Below are positions 1 through 12,809 of a stretch of DNA of 64,000 nt, one piece after another. The notes below the pieces were generated by a model that had not been told where the DNA came from, did no database searches, and saw nothing but the letters and a program-made list of their open reading frames with translations. Each line of letters starts with the position of its first letter. Within the stretch, counting starts at the first letter, position 1. Both the position numbers and the translations under genes were made by a program. The DNA is from Nautilus pompilius. Its lineage: Eukaryota; Mollusca; Cephalopoda; Nautilida; Nautilidae. The DNA lies in contig JACATO010000095.1 of the NCBI GenBank assembly GCA_018389105.1, forward strand, positions 1,609,501 through 1,673,500, in the 5' to 3' direction.

Positions 1-865
1 AACCAAAATACAGATTGTTTTTGAGATGCTAAATTATCAAATTCAAATGTTTTGTTCAGTTGTCTCTTTCTAAAATGATAATTAATTTTGATAAATCACA
101 TAGTATTGATATATTTATTGCATAAAAATTAGTAAATTCATCATGCCACTTTATGGTTTATGGTTACTTCTGAAACAAAATAAATGAACAGAAATTAGAT
201 TTTACAAGATCTTCATAAAATCTGTTACATATTCATGAAACATGCTATTTTAAATTTTCTTGTAGCTAGACATTAAAATAAATAATTGGTCCAGAAAGAA
301 AAAAACACATACAAAACACAACACTATTTGGGACAGAGTTTATTAAATAAACCAAGGTTATCAGCTGGGTAATGGTACCCAGTTGATTATCTGGTAAAGT
401 AGACCACTTTGCATATATGCCACCCTGATGACAAAAAATTTACAGATGAAACTACAAGATAGGTCCTTTCTCATATTAGCTAATGTAAAAACAAAAAAAA
501 ACAAACAAACAAAAAGGAACCTACATTTAATATTTCAGTTATGTTTTCTACATCAAAGTTGGCAATTTATGTAATTCCTTTAATTCATTGAACTTCAAAC
601 AAAGCTGACTTGAAGTGACATCAATTCTTACTCTTGGTTCCCTGAAGCCAGTTTGAGGCACTGCCATTTTAGCTATTTAGTTTCCCAACACTGACTAAAG
701 TCAACACACCACAGTTATTGTGATTACTCAATAACTGACACTCATTACACAAGCGAAAAATGAATAAATAGCTGTCAGATACAAAATACTACCCTACTTT
801 GTGCTGTCTATATTGGTGTAGAAAGTGCAGTGCCTTAGTTATTCACTGGATTGTTTATTTTTCAC
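1..865. other. Non-coding AT-rich stretch
   Basis: I see no coding signal here. It holds an A-rich run at about 491-516 and a short perfect hairpin (CTGGGT at 365-370 with ACCCAG at 377-382). Nothing links it to a named family. Confidence 0.6.
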
Positions 866-1107
866 CACAAGGGAACTTCCAACTGTAGCAGGGAAACCCC
901 TATTAGATCTCTTCATTTTCAGGTGTGATATGAAACCACTGCTCAGAGGAAATTTACACACTTGGTTAATGGAGGAGAAGAATGATAAGGAACCATGCTA
1001 GGGAGATATGTCAAACTGAACTGACCTGACTGGAGGATCAGACTCTGCCCCTTAGCCTTTGCATTCCAGTAGCAGAATCACTGGGTCACTCACTGGCTCT
1101 CCCTCCC
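866..1107 (-). mobile_element. Degraded tRNA-derived SINE, copy A
   Basis: Read on the minus strand, this stretch aligns by eye with the stretches at 23690-23930 and 33715-33985. Shared blocks are the plus-strand CATGCTAGGGAG segment near 996-1007 and a minus-strand segment reading roughly 'ctaatagg-gtttccctgc' near 885-905. The tRNA-like head would lie at the high-coordinate end, and it is too decayed here to show a clean box B. The call rests mainly on similarity to copy C, which keeps a better head. Ends are approximate and no target-site duplication is visible. Confidence 0.45.
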
Positions 1108-1142
1108 TATAGTTGTAATATATTATATGGTACATCTGCAAA

Positions 1143-3560
1143 TTTTTTTTTTTTTTTTTACTCTTGTGGTTCAGTGCTCATTCAAAACATGAAAATTTAT
1201 GACATGGCTAGTGATTTTAAACATTCCTTAAATGTTGTGACTGTATTGTTGAAGAGTGCCTCTGCTGCTGAGGTATTGGTTCAGTCTCTGCTCTATAGTT
1301 GGTACAGCATTTTCCTGTTGCAGTGAAGACTATCTGTTGTTTGAATATTGATCCCACCTTTTCATCACTGACTGCCTTTGTTTCAGGACTTTCTTAAACA
1401 CAGTCATAATTTTCATGTGGGTAGGTCTTGTAACCTTTTAAGGGTGAGAAGTGTTTTCTGGCCTTTGCTAAAGGAACCTACAGTCAGAAGTCACTCTTAT
1501 GCTGAATGACAAGTTCTAATTTTCTCATGGCTCATATGGATATGAGTATGTAGTAGTTCAGGCAGGTTTTTAAAATTTTTTGGGAGGCTCCTTTTTTTTG
1601 TCTGGAAAGGTGAGTGAAATCTATTTTTTTTTATTTTTTAGCCATGACTAATAGATTTTAAACTTCTCACACAGGGTGGTTAGTAAGTGGTCAAATTTAG
1701 CTCTCTGCATTAAAAGTTTTGTCTCTTCTGTTCTTTGACTATCCCTGTCATACTTTCTGTTGCATTTATTGGTGTTGTCTGCAAAGTTGTTATTATTCAC
1801 TAATTTTCATTCTGAATTCCAGTGTTGGCCATATTTCTCCCATATACATTTTTCCCCCCAGAATTTATTGGTTAACTTCATGTGTGGTTGCTGCTATTGG
1901 TGTATGTTGTTTCTGGGTGAGTCATCTGTTACTTTCCTTTTCAAAATCTGTCGATTGTATTACTAGTTTGTCTTTATGCATATTTGGGAACAGGCTGAAG
2001 GTTGATTTTTTTTTGTTTGTTTTTGATTTCAATTTGTTTATAGTGATTGCCCATTTTGATATCTAGATTAATAATCGTTTTAGTGCTTCTTGTATCTTTA
2101 GTCTTGCTGCTGTTGTATATTTTCTACATACCATATTTATTACAGGATCATTTGTGTAAAGTGATGCTGTTACCCTAAGTGAGAGTTCAGCAACTAAGTC
2201 ATTAATAAAAATGAGAAAAGTGTGTCGGTGATAAAACTTTACCTTGCTGGACTTCTCTTAACCTCCTTTTCTTGCTCATGTTGTCTTTAACCATAACTCT
2301 TGCTTTTTTGGTTGTGTAGGAACTGGCGTGTGTATTTAAGCATATTTCTGATGATCCCACTTTTGAACAATTTGAGTTCCAGACCTATCCAGACTTTGTC
2401 ATAGGCTTTCTCTAGGTCTGCTTAAGCTGTTAACACATGGTTTTGGAAGGCAGCTGTTATCTTCTGTGTTAGATAGGTTGTCTGATTTTCAGTTGGCATT
2501 TTCTGAAAGCAGTCCTGACTTTAACAAGAATGTTGTTCTCTGGATTCCACATACTCTTGCTTGTTGATAATTCTTACCATTAATTTTCTTACACAGCTGG
2601 TCAGACTGGTAGGCCTGTAACTAGTAGCTGTTTGTCTTATTTTACTTTCTTCTTGTAGTACCAAGATCATAATAGCTTTTCTCCACCTCCCCATACAGAT
2701 CTGGAGGAGTTTTCCAATTGTATGTTTTTTTAAGTGTTTTAACATCTCATCTAGTTCTGGCAATTTCTTCTTCAGTTGTCCTAATGCTCCGTAAAATTTT
2801 TAGGGTGTTCATGTTGTGTGTCATACAGTCATTTATTATGTTGTTTTCTTCTGGTTTTGGTCTTTTGACTGCTCTCTTTTCAATGGCTATGCCACTTAAG
2901 TGATTGTTATGCTCAATGATGATAAGTTCCAGCTTTATTATCTTCATCACCTGTCTAGTTAGTTTCTGTAATTTCTCCTGGTCTATGTTCAGGTGTTGAG
3001 GTTTTTCATGTCAGCTGTTTCTGAATGTTTCGAGATGTGCCTTGAACCTGCTGAGTTTTGTGTTTGTTTCTTGGCTATTTTTCTTACTGGTGAGTTAGGT
3101 ATGTAGCTGTTTAGTCCAGTATGGTCTAAAGGATAGCTTTGGTTAAAAAGAGAAAACATTACTTTTTTAAAATCTGGTCCTGCTGTACATGTCTCTCTCA
3201 ATCTTTTAAACTTTTTTCCATTTAACTTTCTTATAATTCAATTTTGTAGATGTGGTAGCATTTTTTGTTTTCTCCTAACATACAATGTGATTGGTCTGTA
3301 GTCACTTCCATACAATTATTCTATCACTTCTTTTTTTATTGATCTTTTGGATATATTTGATTGCAAATACAAGATCTGGTGTGCAGATAGTGTGTCATCT
3401 TGGTGAGTAGAATGTATTTTTGCTTGTTAATAGAATGTGCTGATTTTAATCTTGCCAACTTTCCACTTTTCTGTTTAAATCTGCAAGGCAATGAGGTATT
3501 CTTCTTGTTCTTGAATTATGTTAAGTGAAAGGTCTTTTTCTACACGGTAGTAGTAATTAT
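1143..3560 (-). mobile_element. 5'-truncated Jockey/I-like LINE with RNase H remnant
   Basis: A degraded non-LTR retrotransposon on the minus strand. From its 5' side the translated pieces run in the order expected for the family. First is the end of an APE-type endonuclease with GSDYRPIT, the counterpart of the SDHRP motif, at about 3283-3309. Next is reverse transcriptase with SYRPTSLTSC inside the open stretch 2521-2763, then the motif A block DLEKAYDKVW at 2389-2418. Last is a piece resembling the RNase H stretch with a CxNYRAE motif (CTNYRAET) near 1279-1310. It ends in a 17-base A-tail, seen as T at 1143-1159. Numerous stops and frameshifts show it is dead. The front of the endonuclease and any ORF1 are missing, as expected for 5' truncation on insertion. 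The clade (Jockey, LOA or I) cannot be fixed by eye. Confidence 0.85.
2521..2763 (-). pseudogene. Reverse transcriptase fragment of the LINE
   Basis: An 80-codon open stretch carries W-R-K-A-I-M-I-L followed by a lysine-rich turn and SYRPTSLTSCVRKLMVRIIN. This is the conserved N-terminal reverse transcriptase block of Jockey/CR1/I-type elements, normally SYRPISLTS followed by a K-hydrophobic-E-R hydrophobic helix. The following motif A (DLEKAYDKVW) lies downstream at 2389-2418 beyond the stop that ends this stretch. I could not recognise the catalytic FADD-type motif C. It is part of the 1143-3560 element and not a host gene. Confidence 0.8.
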
Positions 3561-3730
3561 AAATATAAATATTAAGGTTATCAAACATAAGCACAATTCT
3601 CTGGTATTAAAATAATCAATTTCAATAAGGTTTAAATGGAATGTTTAACTCTATGGGATTTGGATACAGTTTATTACCTCTTGGTCAAGTTATGCTACCA
3701 AGGGGAGTCCAAGTAATCTAGAGTAGTAAC

Positions 3731-3750
3731 ACCAAGCATCCATGCTTGGT
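3731..3750. repeat. Near-perfect palindrome
   Basis: The arms ACCAAGCAT and ATGCTTGGT are perfect 9-base complements separated by only CC. It could extrude a short hairpin or be a dimeric protein site. No neighbouring element explains it. Confidence 0.8.
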
Positions 3751-6700
3751 AGCTGAAAAGATGAGCAAGTATTCTTTTTGTTCTCTCCACAAGTCCACCA
3801 GATGAAATCTCAGAAGAAGTAAGGAGGTGATAACAAAATGGAATAACTAAACAAGTGCCTTTGTTGTTCAGCAGCTTTTTTCAAGCTACCAGTATTTCAC
3901 GAGTATGGTAGGTAAATGGTGCTGACAAGATAAAGAATCTAATCCTACAGGCCACAGCTGCATGTAGTGGCATTTTATATAACTAATGGAATATCATGAA
4001 GCTGTCTTATCAAGGAAGAATTTAAGGAGCAAAGACTGACAACAAAGAGCATGCTGACTGGCCAGTCAGAGGAGGAACTAAATAAAAAAAAAAGATGCAG
4101 ACAATGTAGCAAGAAAGGTATGTAATGGCATAAGGGATGTAGTCCAGATGCTAGAGGAATTTACTTTTATTTGTGGTTTAGCCTGCTTCATGCAATACCT
4201 TGTGGCCTTTTCTGTCTTCTAGTAATTCCAGTTAATCATCATCTGTCTATCTCAAACAAAAACAAACTGACCTTTGAAGGGACAATAAATTATGCAAAAG
4301 TGTTCTCATATGTTTTATTTTAATATTATTAGTCATTTTCCCTTTCAAATGTTTTTTGTGAAATCATTTAAAATCTCATTAGATATTTTTAGTGCTAACC
4401 AGTATTTTAGGGTTATTTTTTCTTTATATAACTTATGTTATTCTCAGTATTTTGCCCTGGAGAATTAATTACAGCATAGTGTAGGAAAGAAAGCAAACTG
4501 TACTGGTGCTTAGAGTCTAAAGTAGCAAACCACATTTAAATGGATTCTAAGCCAGAGGAATCTTTTCAGATCTAAAGACAACATCACTTTTTGCAAGTTT
4601 TAGATGAAGTCTAGTAGAGTCATTGGTTTCTGGCTTGCATTTCATAGTTCTGTACATGAATTCTGTTTGCTTTTAGCTGATACGAATGCTGCCCTAACAC
4701 TGCTGTTTCCCTAGTCTAATTTTGCTGATATAATTGTTTCTCATGGGAATATTATGCTGTCTGTTAACCTGTAGAGGCTGCCTGTTTCTATGTTAATCTG
4801 CTGTAGAAATTTTATACTATGAAGCCTCAAAATTGGGAATGAGAGCGAAAATACGTTGTGTTCTAATTATTAGCACTGAATGCACTCATTTAATCTTTTA
4901 GTATTATGGAGTCAGTTTATACCTTAATACAATATCATGTAAAATATTTGTTGCTGCTTAAGTTATTTGATTTCTTTTGTATTAGTAGATTGAGAGCAAC
5001 ACATATAGATTTTAGGTCAATCATCATGCTTATCAGTATCAGTCTGGAGATGACTCTCTTTTATTACACCTAAACGTTTAGTAGATCAGTGCTTGGTCTG
5101 AACCCAAGACTGATAAGTAAAAAGATAGATGGCCAGTGGTGGTAAGTTACCATGACTGCTGATACTGTTGTGACAATGTTTGGTCCCATGGGGGCCTACA
5201 TCACTGCAGACATTTTTATATCTAGCCCAGAAGAAGAATAAAATCATCTGTGGACAGTGGCAACTGGTTTCAGGGGTTGAAACTGTATTTTCTAGTTTGA
5301 TGTGATTAATCACATTGTAAGGTTTGGTTGAGAGACCTGTAATTATGGACTGTTATTAAAGACCAGCAGCAGACTATTGACTTCATACATGCCACAAAAT
5401 TCTTTGTTAATTGGTTGTTAGTGATGCTTGGAAAGTGTGCAGATTTGTACTTTTTTAACACAAGTGATAATTAGCTTCCTTTTCTTTTTTCAGGGAATTC
5501 TGTACAGTCAGAAAACATTATCTATACTTAAATAGGTAATGTACATTACTGTAGGCTTTCTCCATACTGTAAAAACAGTAGAAAGAAACAAATTGCGAAA
5601 CTCTTTTAATATTGCATTAAAAACATTTTTTTTTTCATTATGTACTAATCCTCAATTTTATAGTTCATTAAAAAAGTTAACATCATAGGATTAATTTATA
5701 TAAAACAAATAATTATATATTATATGATAATCCTAATTTGTAATAAATAAAACAATTGGAATATAATAAGAATAATGCAAAGGAATTAACTAATAATCAA
5801 ATAACTTTTAAGAATGAATAAAATAATGTCAACCAAGCATAATGATGGTCTCAAACTGTTTTTTATATCAGCTGATCATAAGATTAAAAAAGACATTTCT
5901 ACTCTTGATTATCCATTTCTGTGGTTGAAGAGCATAGAACTGTTATTTTGCTATTTAATGATGGTTCTGTAAATATGGTAGATTTCTTTTATGAGGATGG
6001 TTTGTTGATACCTGTTTTTATAGTACTTTATTTATTGACGTGCACTATGCTATTTGAATTACAGTGCATTATTATTCTTCCATAAATTATAGTCCAGACA
6101 TATCATCATTTAATATAAGAACAGATAATCTTTAAACTTTACATAGATTATTTGTCTTTTGTTTTTTTTTTTTTAAATTTATAATTTTGACTCAGGTTTT
6201 TTGCATTGAAGCTGCTTTGTACTGATTTTCATTCATGTTGTATTGCAACCTTTTCTGGATGTTGTTGGTTATGTAGTTAGTCTGACATCATAACATTTAT
6301 GCTTCTGTATGTTTTTGAAAATAGATTCATTCTTTGGGCAGAGCTGAGTGATTTATATATAAGCTGGCAGCCAATATAGGGCAGAGCTCTAACACACAAA
6401 TGAAGCGTAGTTTGTTGACACGAATACAGTACTTATCGAATTATGAGTTTTGCACAAAGATATTGTCTTTACATATAGTGGAGCCATGCTTTCTTTGTTT
6501 GTACTAGATTTTTTTTTGGTTGCTTTAAGTGGAATAGGAAATAAAAGTGAAGATGCATGGAGATATACTAAACAAAAACATCTTCTGAAAGTGACAAGTA
6601 TGGCATTTTTTATATTCTTTATTAACATACTCATGGTCATTTGGCATTACTTTGAGTTGACTAGACATTGTAAGATTTCATATGAAATGTGCATGCAGCT

Positions 6701-7875
6701 GCATCTGACAGCTGGCAGGGAATCAAGACAAAGAATGAGAATGGTTTAGCATGTTTTGTGGATGAGTGATTTTCCTTTCAGATTGTGCAAATACAGATTA
6801 CTGTGGTAGTAAACAAGCTGAATTTGGGAAAGGAGAAGAGAAGATCATATTTCTAAGAAAAATAAATTCTACTTTTTCATATTATTATGTTAGAGTCCCA
6901 ATAGCCTGAGCTGCATGTTTCTTTTAAAATAATTATTTGCATAATCATTTATTTTTTAAAGTTAAAGCGAGATTTTCATTCTGAGTTTGATTTGCAACGA
7001 CAACTTTGAAAACTGTATGCACTTAACATGCATTGATTTAATTTTTTAATTTTCATATGTGCTCTAGAATATAGTAATAAGGTTACAATATTAATGGATT
7101 TTACACTATAAGAAATGTGAACATTTTCAGCAGTAAGCGTAATTAGATGATTTTGTTTCCTTTAGACAGTTTGTATTTCTTTTTGGTTTTATTGTTGTTG
7201 TTGTTGTTTTTTCTTGTAATAGCAGACTTCCTATCAGTAGGTTACATTTGCTTCACACTTTGTAGACTAACAGTTAATGCTTTATTATCAGAAATGTTAT
7301 TACAACTCTTGAAGATTTAAATTGTATTTGTTGAATTTCAGAGTTGCATAGCACTACTCATAGTAAAAAATCTTACAAAAAATGGCAGGTTTTTTGGTAG
7401 CGTCATCACTAAATTGTTATGCCACAACATACATTGGTTGTATTTTTAGTTTTTCAAAAAAAATGACAGATACTTTTAAAAACTAACTCTGTTATTTTTG
7501 TGAAAAGGTTTAAAAAACAGAAGATAACTTAATGAACAGCAGCTATTTAATTATAAATCAAATATGCTATGTTGAAGTTAATGTAAAGTGATGGCCAAAA
7601 TAATTGCATCACCTTGAATTTTAAAACAAAATTACTGGGTATTTAAAGTGCTGTGGTGTTCATAGATTCTCAGTCAAACAACTTTAATGTAGTCATTTCT
7701 TGTTGAGGAACAGTTGTGGAATCATAAAGCAGTTGGCTTCAGTAAAAGGATAATCTTTTTTAACCAAAGATCATTAGACAAGCATAAGAAATACATAAAT
7801 AATAAATAAGAAACAAAACAAATGCTTAAATTTTGCACAGTTTTGGTATTTTGGATGATGTAATAATTTTGGTCT

Positions 7876-7909
7876 TGTGTGTGTGTGTGCGCGTGCGCGT
7901 GCACACACA
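7876..7909. repeat. Alternating purine-pyrimidine microsatellite (TG/CG/CA)
   Basis: An uninterrupted alternating tract passes from TG repeats through CG-rich steps into CA repeats. It is therefore self-complementary and of the type prone to Z-DNA. The CG steps stand out against a CpG-poor background. Confidence 0.9.
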
Positions 7910-9968
7910 ATTTTTTCTCTTATGATTTGATCCCCTCTGTTTAAAATTTAAGGAGTAAAGAAACATAAATAATTTGTATTATTTTGAAACTAAAGTAAAA
8001 ATAATAAAAAAAGCTGAGGATGTCATATTTTTTTGAATTAACTGTGAATGAGGGGGCAAAAATCTAATTAAACAAAAAAGACAACAGTGGGCAGATGAAA
8101 GCATTTGAAACGAACTTTAAAACGATTTTGTATGCTCATCAGCCTGCTCAAGTTATATCACTGATCATTATTATATTACTAAATAAAATGGTTATGGATG
8201 TTTAATTTTACTTAACATGCTGGTGCTCCAATTCTGTAAGCAAGAAAAAAAAAACCTTTAGTGGCCTCTAAACCCATATGGCTGAGAGTTTGGCCTGTAC
8301 AATATATTACCTCAAGCATATAGTACAGTACATGCTTATGTAGCAGCCTTGCACTTGGTTTATTCTACGTTGCCTGGTATTGTTTCCTCATTACTCTTGT
8401 AAGATGTTCTTGCAGTTCCCTGTTTTTTTTATGTGCAAGAAATCCTGCACCACTTCCCTTGAACAGGTCTGAGAAATGTAATTTGCATAAACTAAAAATA
8501 ATTTCTATAACTCACTGCTTTTTGAAGAAAACTGACATTTTGAAAGTTATTTAAATTTGTATGCTATTTCTAATAAGATTTTAGATAGTATTTACCTGTA
8601 TTAGTTTCATTAAGAAATATTTTAAAAAAAGAAACTACTAAACAGCAATGTTTATTTTCTGGATGGCTGACCTTAGAGTTACAAAGTAAACTTTTTAGAT
8701 TCTTAATTTCATGGTCTTATTCATTGGCCACAAATTTATAGAATAGAGTATTAACCCATAAAGTTTGACTTCTGGCTTTTTTTTTTTTTTTGGAATTTTC
8801 AGTTCCTTTTGATAACATCTTGTAATTATGTTTGGATTTGTTAGAACCTTGCAACAAGATGTGTTTACCAGTGTTGATTTTCTTGAATTCATTGCCATTT
8901 TTGAAATACTGTAGACTATGTTAGAGGACATGTTTGCTAATGCAGCTATTGTTAAAGGACAGGATGGTTATAAGCAATTATTACCACTTGGGAAATTTCA
9001 GAAATCTTTGTTTTTCCATGATCACTGCTAAATGTTTGTATACTGCATAGCCTCCATAGTTTCTGGTGGTTCTCGTGTTTTTTTCTTTTCTTTCTGTATC
9101 ACGTACCATTTTATAGTGTTCATTTGCATCAGAATAGTATACTGGCCTTTGTGTATTAGTAGCTTGGTCATCCCCACTCTAAAACCTTTTAGTATTTGAG
9201 GAAAAAAAAAATTAGCTTGATGCTATGTTAACTTTCTGAAATTAATAATTTTGGGTGGCTGCTTTTCTAAAGATCTAAAGCTATTTCTAGGTGGACAAAA
9301 TAAACATGCTACTTAAAATGCACCTACCAGATTAAAATAATTTAATGTTTTTTTTTAAAAAGAAGTCATGGGATGACTCAGATAGCACAAATGACTTAGT
9401 ACTCAGTTTAGTAATTCAAATAAAAAAGAAATTGGACCAGAAAATAAAAGCAAACTTCAATTTATTGTGCAGAAAGTTTAAAAAAAAAAAAGGAAGTAAA
9501 GTAAATTACTTAACTGTTGTCACAGACATGCCAGTACTGATTCAATTTGTTGAATCCTCACATTTTCATTACTTTTGACACTAAGTCTGTTGTCCTCATT
9601 CCAAAAATCCTCAATGGACAGCATGGAATGGAGACCCATAATTATGTTTACTACTACAAATGCTTTCATCTCCCAGCTGTTGTCAGCTATGCCTGCCTCT
9701 TTCTGAGTATGTGAGGCATAGCTTTTACAGCCACCAGGTGGAAGAAATCTGGTATCAGCTTATAAAATAAAATTCACTAGCCTCACACCATCAGGGACAT
9801 TAATCTTTGGGTCGACAGATTGCAAAAATAGCATGTTGATCAGCCACAAATGACTCAAACTCCATATGAAAACTTCACCATTAGTACACTTCACTCTCCA
9901 ATGCATTTCTTGATGTCTCTTCATCACTGTCTGACCAGCTAAATGATGAGAGATTCTGTGTCAAATTC

Positions 9969-10004
9969 CATCACCTAGCTAGTAGATAAAACAACTAGGT
10001 GATG
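9969..10004. repeat. Inverted repeat with 10-base arms
   Basis: CATCACCTAG at 9969-9978 is exactly complementary to CTAGGTGATG at 9995-10004, leaving a 16-base loop. It lies at the edge of a slightly GC-richer block (about 9590-10030) that may be an unrecognised repeat. Confidence 0.75.
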
Positions 10005-10029
10005 TATGCATGGAGTTCAAAAGATACTG

Positions 10030-11690
10030 TTGCAGGAAAACAAAATACTAGATATAGAGGGGGAAAGTGAAAGTGTGGCCCATCATATTCCTGCATATAT
10101 TATCTATAACATAGATGTAAATGATTATTAAATGACTTGTTAATGGCTATCTGTTTTCGGTGGATTTGCCTGTTAGATCAGTGGGGCAGTTTAGGTGGCT
10201 TGCATAAGAAAAGATTAAATAAACAAAGATGACATTGATCAGTGTATAAAGGGTGAAGGCTGCTGTTACATCTTCAATGGTTTTATTTCTTGAAAAAATC
10301 CTTTCATCTTGAGGTTAAATATAGCTGTTGGACCACAAGATGTAAAAGTTTAAAGTGTCACACATGCTAGAATTAATAATTTTAATAACAGGCCTGTGAC
10401 AAAGATTTAAATAGAAAACTGAAGATTGTGGTGTATGTAAAGTAATTTATAAAATCTGTTGTACACAGAAAAAAGAAAAATTTCAAACTTGTATTTTGAA
10501 ATTATGCTGATAAAGAAAAAGTAGATTCTTTTGCCATATAGATGGATATGGTGAAAATTAATTACAGGAACATATATTATCCAAAAGGCCTTCTTTAAAT
10601 GAATTATTATTGCTAATCAACAAGAATACAAGAATACTGGGTGGAGGGGACATCCACTGATTAACAGCTGCTTTTATAGTGTTTCTAATTATTAGAAACT
10701 ATGCAAAACATTCATTGGCAGGAGTAGATACAGTTTGGTACAGAAAAATTTCTGTTTGCGCTGTAAGGCTTAACAGACTCTGCAGGTTGATTGTCCAAGG
10801 CTAGCAGAACCTTCCTTTGGGCAAGTTGGAATCACCAAAAAGACTACAAGTCCATGCATATATAAACATAGGATAGATTGTTTTATGAAAGTTTGGAAAC
10901 CAAGAGATGTCAAAGTTGCAATGTAAAAATCCAAATTTATAATTACTAATATTTTAAATTATCACATTTTCTGTAGTGTTTCTTTGTACAGAACAGACAC
11001 ATTGGTGTTGTTTCATTTTCTGCACATGTTCCTTGTGCTGTATGAATTTTGGTACTGCTAAGGGGGGGGGGGGAAAGCTATGTTTGGCGCCATGGTTATC
11101 TGCTAGAAAGGCGTATCCTTAGCCATGAGGGGCCTGGCACCTCTGACTTCAGTTGGAAAGCCCTTTTGGAGAACCATTTTTTTTCTGACACCAGAGTAAC
11201 TGGCTGGTGGAGAAGAACGAGAAAAAAATGAAGCCAGGCAGGTACAGAAAATGTAAATCTACTGAACTTGAGGAGGTTTTCTCTTTTCTCTCCAGTGGCT
11301 CATTATGACAAAAAAGAGGAACCAAATCTAGATGATAGAAAAGCACCTGCCCAAGAATATGAATGTTGAAACATGTTTTTACACAAATGAGAGTAATTTA
11401 AGGTTAGCTAAGATCAGTTTCTATGATCATACTATTCAAGGTTGCTACATGGTCAGTGTCACAATAAATTACATTTAAACCTTTTCTCCTACCTGTGAAA
11501 ATATAATAAACAAATGTTGTTTTCCACTTGATAACATTGTTATTGGTTGGTGTTTTAGTTTAATTTTCATGCAGGACAAGTACAGACATAAAGTTGTGAA
11601 TGGGGCCTTTTAATTTTTTTGGCTTTATTTTGCTTTTCATACATCTTTTAACAACAAGATTATTATTGTTTTTATTTAAACTCCGGAAAG
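10030..11690. other. Non-coding AT-rich stretch
   Basis: No genes were recognised. It contains the palindrome at 10681-10699 and a 12-base G run at 11062-11073. The short open stretches on either strand around 11049-11346 have no recognisable domain. Confidence 0.5.
10681..10699. repeat. Perfect 19-base palindrome
   Basis: GTTTCTAAT and ATTAGAAAC are perfect complements around a single central T. This resembles a dimeric binding site or a hairpin with no loop. It is not part of a recognised transposon. Confidence 0.8.
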
Positions 11691-11694
11691 TGGA

Positions 11695-11726
11695 ACACGC
11701 ACACACACACACACTCTCTCTCTCTT
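11695..11726. repeat. Compound (CA)n(CT)n microsatellite
   Basis: About nine CA units run straight into about five CT units. Confidence 0.9.
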
Positions 11727-12183
11727 TTTGAAAGCATCTAACCCGTCATCCTGAATAACTTGATAGAATTAGCTGTTGCTGACAAATGTCATTGCCAAAA
11801 ATCATTTGTTGGGGTGGGGTTGGTATTTTTGCAATGTAAGCACTTGGATTTCTTGCTTGTTTTACGACTGATTAGGCAGAAGTGCCTAAAAAGGTTTATC
11901 ATACATTGAAATCAAATTTAAAAAAAAAGAAAAGAGGTAGATTTAGTGAGAAAAAGAAAGAACACATCAATCTTTGTATGCTTAGGTATTTGATTTCTCT
12001 TTCATGTTTTTTTTTAATCATTTCATATTTTGTATGAATTTATTGAACTAATCAGATTACTTGAGTTTGCCGACAACTTGGTGTCTACTGCCAATTGACC
12101 GACCATGATCTGAAGAAATAACAGAAGTCCATGACAATACCCGAGTTTGAAAATCGCTAAAACTGGTTGTTTGGGAAGGATGT

Positions 12184-12209
12184 TGTGTGTGTGTGTGCGC
12201 GCGTGCGTG
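12184..12209. repeat. (TG)n with CG steps
   Basis: A short TG microsatellite grades into GCGCGCGTGCGTG, again with CpG steps in a CpG-poor region. Confidence 0.9.
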
Positions 12210-12479
12210 AAAAAAATGACAGTGGCCTTGTGTATACTGAGTGTTAGTTGTTGAGGATCAGTAACAGCAGATGTAGAAGAAAGATTGGACAGCTTTTTTA
12301 TTGTAGAAACTAGCAAACAATTTTTCTCGCTTAAGCCCAGCTTCTGCTTGTCTTGAACCAGGGATTTATGCACAATATTTGTACATTACCAGGTGAAACT
12401 TGGGAAGTTTTAATTGCAGAAAACTCGGTAGTTGGAAAGGCCCTTGAATTTGAATAACATCTGTCCACAAAGTTTAGCA

Positions 12480-12800
12480 AAGGCTCAGAAAGTATTTAGG
12501 AGAGCTGCAGTTTCCACCGCGCTTTGCCCTGATTGTTAAAGAGGAGAATTGTTTCAAACAACTGTTAAATGTGAATAATTCTTCCATTAACTGCAGCTGC
12601 TGCTCGATTAGCACCTCAGCAGCACTTTAATTTATACACTGATAATAAAACCAGCAAGATAAGTTTTTACGCCAAGTAATTTGTAAACCATTCATATAAT
12701 CGAGATCCTTTAAATAGATAACTTTAAATTACAAGCTATTTGATTTTAACTTGATGGGAAATAAAAATTGGTTAAAGGTGATAAAGTTTCTCTAAGCACT
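12480..12800. promoter_or_regulatory. Candidate conserved non-coding block
   Basis: This stretch differs from its surroundings. It lacks homopolymers and microsatellites in its core, is less AT-rich over about 12500-12640, and packs recognisable transcription-factor-like words. These include an E-box CAGCTG near 12596, AATTA/TAAT homeodomain-type cores, a GATAA site near 12658, and paired TTTAAATA/TTTAAATT words. No frame stays open and no transposon signature is present. This is the look of an enhancer-like conserved element, but it is judged from texture alone. Confidence 0.25.
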
Positions 12801-12809
12801 ACAAATAAC

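Larger units (their letters stand above)
3561..9960. other. Non-coding AT-rich stretch
   Basis: No exon-like or transposase-like reading frame was recognised. Notable items are the palindrome at 3731-3750 and the TG/CG/CA microsatellite at 7876-7909, both listed separately. A 99-codon hydrophobic frame at 6450-6749 is treated as chance. Confidence 0.55.

Noticed and set aside
6450..6749. 99-codon plus-strand frame with two hydrophobic segments
   Set aside because: It begins at a TTG, has no known motif, sits in T-rich DNA that yields such segments by chance, and has no splice context.
12023..12373. 116-codon minus-strand frame
   Set aside because: It reads through a TG/CG microsatellite (HARTHTH), so its openness is probably accidental.
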